NCBI RefSeq assembly: GCF_900177425.1
Contig: NZ_LT840184.1
Span: 1,701,487 to 1,765,486, forward strand
Direction: 5' to 3'
Length of the DNA: 64,000 nt
DNA from: Paenibacillus uliginis N3/975
Lineage (GTDB): Bacteria > Bacillota > Bacilli > Paenibacillales > Paenibacillaceae
Shown here: positions 60,705 through 64,000 of the stretch, in pieces
Numbering within the stretch: the stretch's first letter is position 1
How the letters are laid out: the number at the start of each line of letters is the position of its first letter
Position numbers and translations under genes: made by a program
Notes under the pieces: generated by a model
Told to the model about the DNA's origin: nothing
Database searches by the model: none
Seen by the model: only the letters and a program-made list of their open reading frames with translations

Positions 60705-61112
60705 ATGATTAATATCCCTAATGTAATTCCTCACAGATATCCATTCTTAATGATTGATAAAGTTCTAGAGGTCGAGCCAAATAAATGGGTCAAGGGCTAT
60801 AAGAATGTGACATGGAACGAATGGTATATAACTGAAGGAAATAAGCATATGCCAAGCACATTGATAGTTGAAGCTTTAGCACAGTTAGGTGCATTTGCAT
60901 CAATGACGAAGGATAACGGACTAGGATTTTTATCATCTTTAAATGGTATCGAGGTTTTAGGGCAAGCTTCTCCAGGCGATAGAATTGATTTGTATTATGA
61001 AATTACTAAAAACAAAAGAGGTTTTGTCTTAGGTAGGGGAGAGGCCTCTGTAGGAAAAAAAGTTATTGTCAAGGCCCACGAGATCATGATATACATACAA
61101 CCAACCAGATAG
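60705..61112 (+). CDS. FabZ-like hydroxyacyl dehydratase
   Basis: 135 residues. Hot-dog fold with active-site His in IPHRYPFLMIDKVLE and Glu in TLIVEALAQLGAF. FabZ dehydrates 3-hydroxyacyl-ACP in fatty acid synthesis; this is likely a secondary copy or a polyketide-type member. AAAGGAG precedes the ATG. Confidence 0.88.
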   Translation: MINIPNVIPHRYPFLMIDKVLEVEPNKWVKGYKNVTWNEWYITEGNKHMPSTLIVEALAQLGAFASMTKDNGLGFLSSLNGIEVLGQASPGDRIDLYYEITKNKRGFVLGRGEASVGKKVIVKAHEIMIYIQPTR

Positions 61113-61117
61113 TGTTT

Positions 61118-61149
61118 ATGGACGTCGTGAACACAAGAAACGTTAGATG
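61118..61149 (+). repeat. attC right arm only
   Basis: ATGGACGTCGTGAACACAAG and R' GTTAGATG (61142-61149) remain; the rest of the site is missing. Confidence 0.75.
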
Positions 61150-61190
61150 AAATTAATGCAGTGAATGAGGAAAACCTACGGGAGGATCTA

Positions 61191-61610
61191 ATGATGAATA
61201 CACCAAAGATAATTAAAGGTACAAATGATGAAGCAAATTATGTTAGAAAAAAACTTATTGAGTTCAATTCTAAAAATGTACCAAACGGCATTTATGAAGA
61301 AATTAATTTATGTTTAAAGGATGACCAAGAAGAAATAATTGCCGGTCTCAATAGTGCAGTATGTTGGAACTGGATGGAGATTGATATTTTATGGGTAGAT
61401 GATGAACATCGTGGACAGGGACATGGTAAAAGATTATTGGAAGAAGCAGAGCAAATTGCTAGAGCGAAGAATTGTACATTCATTAAGTTAAATACCTTCA
61501 GTTTCCAAGCTCCCGAATTTTATAAGAAATATGGTTACGAGGTAATGGCAATCATCGAGAATGCTCCGTTGGGAAATAAACATTATTATTATAAGAAGTG
61601 CCTTAACTAA
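61191..61610 (+). CDS. GNAT N-acetyltransferase (cassette 51)
   Basis: 139 residues. EIDILWVDDEHRGQGHGKRLLEEAEQIARAKNCTFIKLNTFSFQAPEFYKKYGYEVM is the YobR/phosphinothricin-type acetyl-CoA site. ATG 61191 or 61194 follow GGGAGGA. Confidence 0.9.
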   Translation: MMNTPKIIKGTNDEANYVRKKLIEFNSKNVPNGIYEEINLCLKDDQEEIIAGLNSAVCWNWMEIDILWVDDEHRGQGHGKRLLEEAEQIARAKNCTFIKLNTFSFQAPEFYKKYGYEVMAIIENAPLGNKHYYYKKCLN

Positions 61611-61723
61611 GTGTAAGTTATTACTGACCAGCTAGACACCATGAGTGTTATTGATAGAATTCTAACAAGAATTAAGTAGATAAAACTTAGAGTTGAGGAT
61701 ATTTCTGAGATTGTCATATACAT

Positions 61724-61790
61724 CACATAACAACGCATTAACGATACTTAATGTTCGGTCCTTGATAACCATATAAACGGAGGTAAAGTC
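61724..61790 (+). repeat. attC-like site, left part only
   Basis: R'' CACATAAC, then CAACGCATTAACG and TCGGTCCTTGAT; it then runs into the ribosome site of the next gene. The last recognisable attC piece in the window. Confidence 0.65.
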
Positions 61791-62693
61791 ATGGAGAAGA
61801 TTGCTACTAATAAATTTGAAGCACTAATTTCATATACTCAAGAAGTAGCAAAAAAGTATGGAGCTTCAGCTTCTTCTGTTGTAATAATTAAAGATAATGA
61901 AATTGTAACCGAATGGTATTCAGGGAAGCATCATTTTAAGAGTGGAGCACTACAAGTTACACCTGACTCCATGTTTAATCTATATTCAACAAGAAAGACA
62001 TATGTCGGACTTGCGACAGCAATTGCTATTGTAGAGAGTAAACTATCAGTAGACACTAAGGTTTCTGATATCGTTACAGATATGCCAGAAAGAGATTTGA
62101 AAGATACAACTATTAGGGATTTAGCCACAAAATTAGGTGATAAATATTTTGGAGCAAATCGAATCGAACGAGAAGAAGTGGCATGTAAAGTAATTAAAGA
62201 AATTACGGGTAATAATATAGCTCAACTAATTTCAGGGCGTGTCTTTAAACCACTTGGATTGTCCAATACGGAGTGGGTTTCAGTACCGAAAGAGAAATTA
62301 GTTTGTGATCTTCAAGCTGCAGATGGCTATGCATCCATTCGAATTGAATCAAATGAAGGTCATGAAAGAAATTTATATGCTAGTGCAAGAGATTTGGCGC
62401 TTTGGGGTGAGCTGTTTTTAAATAAAGGGGGCATTCATAATAAGCAACTCGTGCCACTCGAAGTCTTTCGACTGATGGAACAATTAAGAGTTGAAACGAA
62501 AGATAAAAATCGAATTTTTGGTTGGTACTTTAAAGAGAATTGGTTTTATGCTACTGGTGCAGCTGGCTGTCATTGCGTAGTTGTACCAGAGCTAAATGCA
62601 GTAGGAGTTCGAATGCTCAACAAATATACTGAAAACTATCTTGAAGATCAGATGTTTTTCAATGAAAAGTTTTACGAATGTCTTAAGTCGTAA
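61791..62693 (+). CDS. Serine hydrolase, beta-lactamase family, shortened
   Basis: 300 residues. Catalytic Ser-x-x-Lys is STRK in MFNLYSTRKTYVGLATA. The usual HTSGL...YxN segment is missing: TIRDLATKLGDKYFGANRIEREEVACKVI jumps over it, so an in-frame deletion of about 40 residues removed the Tyr-x-Asn motif. C-terminal FYATGAAGCHCVVVPELNAVGV is intact. Activity doubtful. ACGGAGG precedes the ATG. Confidence 0.8.
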   Translation: MEKIATNKFEALISYTQEVAKKYGASASSVVIIKDNEIVTEWYSGKHHFKSGALQVTPDSMFNLYSTRKTYVGLATAIAIVESKLSVDTKVSDIVTDMPERDLKDTTIRDLATKLGDKYFGANRIEREEVACKVIKEITGNNIAQLISGRVFKPLGLSNTEWVSVPKEKLVCDLQAADGYASIRIESNEGHERNLYASARDLALWGELFLNKGGIHNKQLVPLEVFRLMEQLRVETKDKNRIFGWYFKENWFYATGAAGCHCVVVPELNAVGVRMLNKYTENYLEDQMFFNEKFYECLKS

Positions 62694-62761
62694 AAGCTTT
62701 ACCAGCAATTAAAACGAAGTTAAAAACTTCACAGTAATTAATAAATGGAGGTGAACTCTCA

Positions 62762-63424
62762 ATGGAGATTAGAATTATATCGGACACCGAATATACTGTG
62801 TCAGGAGTACATATTAAAGATGCAGTAAAACAAAGATATTGTGTATTTGATTTTGAATCGACAGGAATAAATCATGAAACAGAACATATTACACAGATTG
62901 GTGCAGTTATAATTGAGAACAATTGTATACAGGAGTCTAAGACATTTAATACATACATTAAATCGCCAAAGCCAATTCCTGAATCGGTTGAACGATTTAC
63001 GGGGATTTATAATACTCAACTAGAGAATGCGCCTTTATTAAAGGACAAATATAGTGATTTTTTAGAATTTACTAAAGAAAGTATCTTAATAACACATGCA
63101 GGATATGAATTTGATTTACCCCTACTAAAAAATGAATGTCAGAGAAACAATCTTCCATTAATTACGAATCCTTGTTTAGATACTAAAGCTTTATTTTCTT
63201 ATCTATATCCAGAATTAACGGACATAATTTGGACAGATTATTTAATTAACTATTATAACATTCATGATAAGGATTTACGAAGGCATGATGCATTAGCAGA
63301 CAGTATATTAATTGGAAGAATTTTTCTGGGAATATTAGAAGAATTTCAAGCCAGGGACATAAAGGATATTGAATTTATAGACCCAGTAGTAGTAAAGAGA
63401 TTTCAAATCATACCCTTAGTGTAG
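62762..63424 (+). CDS. DnaQ-like 3'-5' exonuclease (DEDDh)
   Basis: 220 residues. Exo I VFDFESTGINHETEHITQIGAVII (D, E), Exo II HAGYEFDLPLL (D), Exo III RRHDALADSILIGRI (H, D). Of the PolC/DinG epsilon-type family acting on DNA or RNA 3' ends. GGAGGTG precedes the ATG. Followed by the GNAT gene after 17 bp. Confidence 0.88.
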   Translation: MEIRIISDTEYTVSGVHIKDAVKQRYCVFDFESTGINHETEHITQIGAVIIENNCIQESKTFNTYIKSPKPIPESVERFTGIYNTQLENAPLLKDKYSDFLEFTKESILITHAGYEFDLPLLKNECQRNNLPLITNPCLDTKALFSYLYPELTDIIWTDYLINYYNIHDKDLRRHDALADSILIGRIFLGILEEFQARDIKDIEFIDPVVVKRFQIIPLV

Positions 63425-63441
63425 AAAAGGAGGATGAAATC

Positions 63442-63852
63442 ATGCAAGTTAGATTCGAAGACTATTTAATAAGTACAGACAAGACACTCTTAAATTATGA
63501 AAATGTTTGTGGATTATTAGCGGGGACATATTGGGCAAATAAAAGACCGGTTGAACAAATTAAAAAAGCGATTGAAACTTCACTTTGTTTTGGGGTATAT
63601 CACGGAGAGAAACAGATTGGATTTGCTCGAGTTATTACGGATTGGGCAACTGCATACTGGTTATGTGATGTCATCATTGATGATGAGTATAGGGGAAAAG
63701 GAATAGGCAAAAAATTAGTAGAAACCATAATTCATAGTGAGGAGCTTAAAGATATAACTGGCTTCTTAGGAACAGCTGATGCACACCGATTATATGAACA
63801 ATATGGATTTGTAAAGGATGCTGAAAGCTTCATGGTAAGAAGAGCTCGATAG
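63442..63852 (+). CDS. GNAT N-acetyltransferase
   Basis: 136 residues. FGVYHGEKQIGFARVITDWATAYWLCDVIIDDEYRGKGIGKKLVETII (acetyl-CoA) and ADAHRLYEQYGFVKD, the compact YjdJ/YhfO-like class. AAAGGAGG precedes the ATG. Confidence 0.92.
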   Translation: MQVRFEDYLISTDKTLLNYENVCGLLAGTYWANKRPVEQIKKAIETSLCFGVYHGEKQIGFARVITDWATAYWLCDVIIDDEYRGKGIGKKLVETIIHSEELKDITGFLGTADAHRLYEQYGFVKDAESFMVRRAR

Positions 63853-63894
63853 ATCTCTTGAATATTTCTTGGCAGTAAAAATTTGGAGAAGAAA

Positions 63895-63940
63895 ATGAAG
63901 AAGGAAAGCACCTCTTGAGCGCTCTCCTTCTTCATTTTTA
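63895..63940. terminator. Bidirectional terminator at right edge
   Basis: ATGAAGAAGGA / TCTCCTTCTTCAT with a loop of about 18 bases and T-runs on both strands, between the + strand GNAT gene and a minus-strand gene end. Confidence 0.8.
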
Positions 63941-63944
63941 TTCG

Positions 63945-64000
63945 TTAACGAATCGTAAAGTAATTACGATCTCTCTTCCCAATTCCATACCTCAATGCGC
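63945..64000 (-). CDS. Partial gene entering from the right edge
   Basis: On the minus strand the last codons read ALRYGIGKRDRNYFTIR and stop at 63945-63947, directly before the shared terminator. Too short to identify; strand and terminator suggest a real gene end. Confidence 0.4.
   Translation of the reverse strand, partial: ALRYGIGKRDRNYFTIR

Larger units (their letters stand above)
49741..61790 (+). mobile_element. Cassette array 3 (decayed, interrupted at 53.4-55.5 kb)
   Basis: Clear units to about 52.9 kb, then fragments. From 55.6 kb sites are partial and several genes have no visible site between them. Confidence 0.7.

Overview
The window reads as chromosome of a Paenibacillus-like firmicute. 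The left edge carries yqzE-like, yqhG/yqhH and a B12-dependent class II ribonucleotide reductase (nrdJ) with NrdR-box-like sites; Shine-Dalgarno sites are strong and TTG/GTG starts are frequent. Positions 1-7.8 kb are ordinary chromosome. From about 7.8 kb almost to the right end the window is a very large integron-like gene-cassette array. It is built on three copies of a platform (terminator, degraded tyrosine-recombinase gene, about 100-bp attI-like site) at 7.8-9.0, 35.0-35.8 and 49.0-49.7 kb.

After each platform come dozens of small, mostly single-gene units. All are on the + strand and are separated by 150-170 bp palindromic attC-like sites. The sites show integron logic directly. The outer 8-mer at the end of a gene unit (R'', for example CAGCTAAC) is the reverse complement of the 8-mer that begins the SAME unit (R', GTTAGCTG), not of the R' in the same inter-gene site. 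The inner boxes (GTATCTACG/CGTAGATAC, GTATTCACG/CGTGAATAC, GCATTCCT/AGGAATGC) covary WITHIN a site. This is expected only if crossover occurs at G^TT of R' and cassettes circulate as units. The complementarity also runs about 10 nt further into each cassette as a cassette-specific stem. Duplicated cassettes in different site contexts (a near-identical NUDIX cassette at 14.6 and 38.1 kb; two GNAT pairs) support past mobility.

Cassette genes include 13 GNAT acetyltransferases (one resembling AAC(6')), with one more GNAT gene at the right edge that has no site. There are also NUDIX hydrolases, histidine phosphatases, VOC proteins, DinB, GrpB, creatininase-like, FabZ-like and serine-hydrolase genes. 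Others are a HEPN protein, an HNH-like protein, an ABC-ATPase plus membrane-protein pair, a CdiI-type immunity protein, a type I holin-like toxin and many small unknown proteins. Several cassette genes are dead by one nonsense codon or frameshift. All three recombinase copies are dead in this window, and the best preserved one lacks the internal insertion typical of IntI.

Other mobile DNA: two IS110-family elements sit at the same point inside R'' of two attC sites, and their non-coding end contains a candidate bridge RNA matching that target. An IS5-family element splits a methyltransferase gene. IS605- and IS110-type remnants are also present. Non-cassette islands lie at 28.6-31.4 kb (TetR regulator, oleate hydratase), 46.0-48.9 kb (MoxR ATPase and VWA/metallopeptidase pair) and 53.4-55.5 kb (a second lgt on the minus strand amid fragments). 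Toward 55-62 kb the sites decay and several genes have no recognisable site between them.
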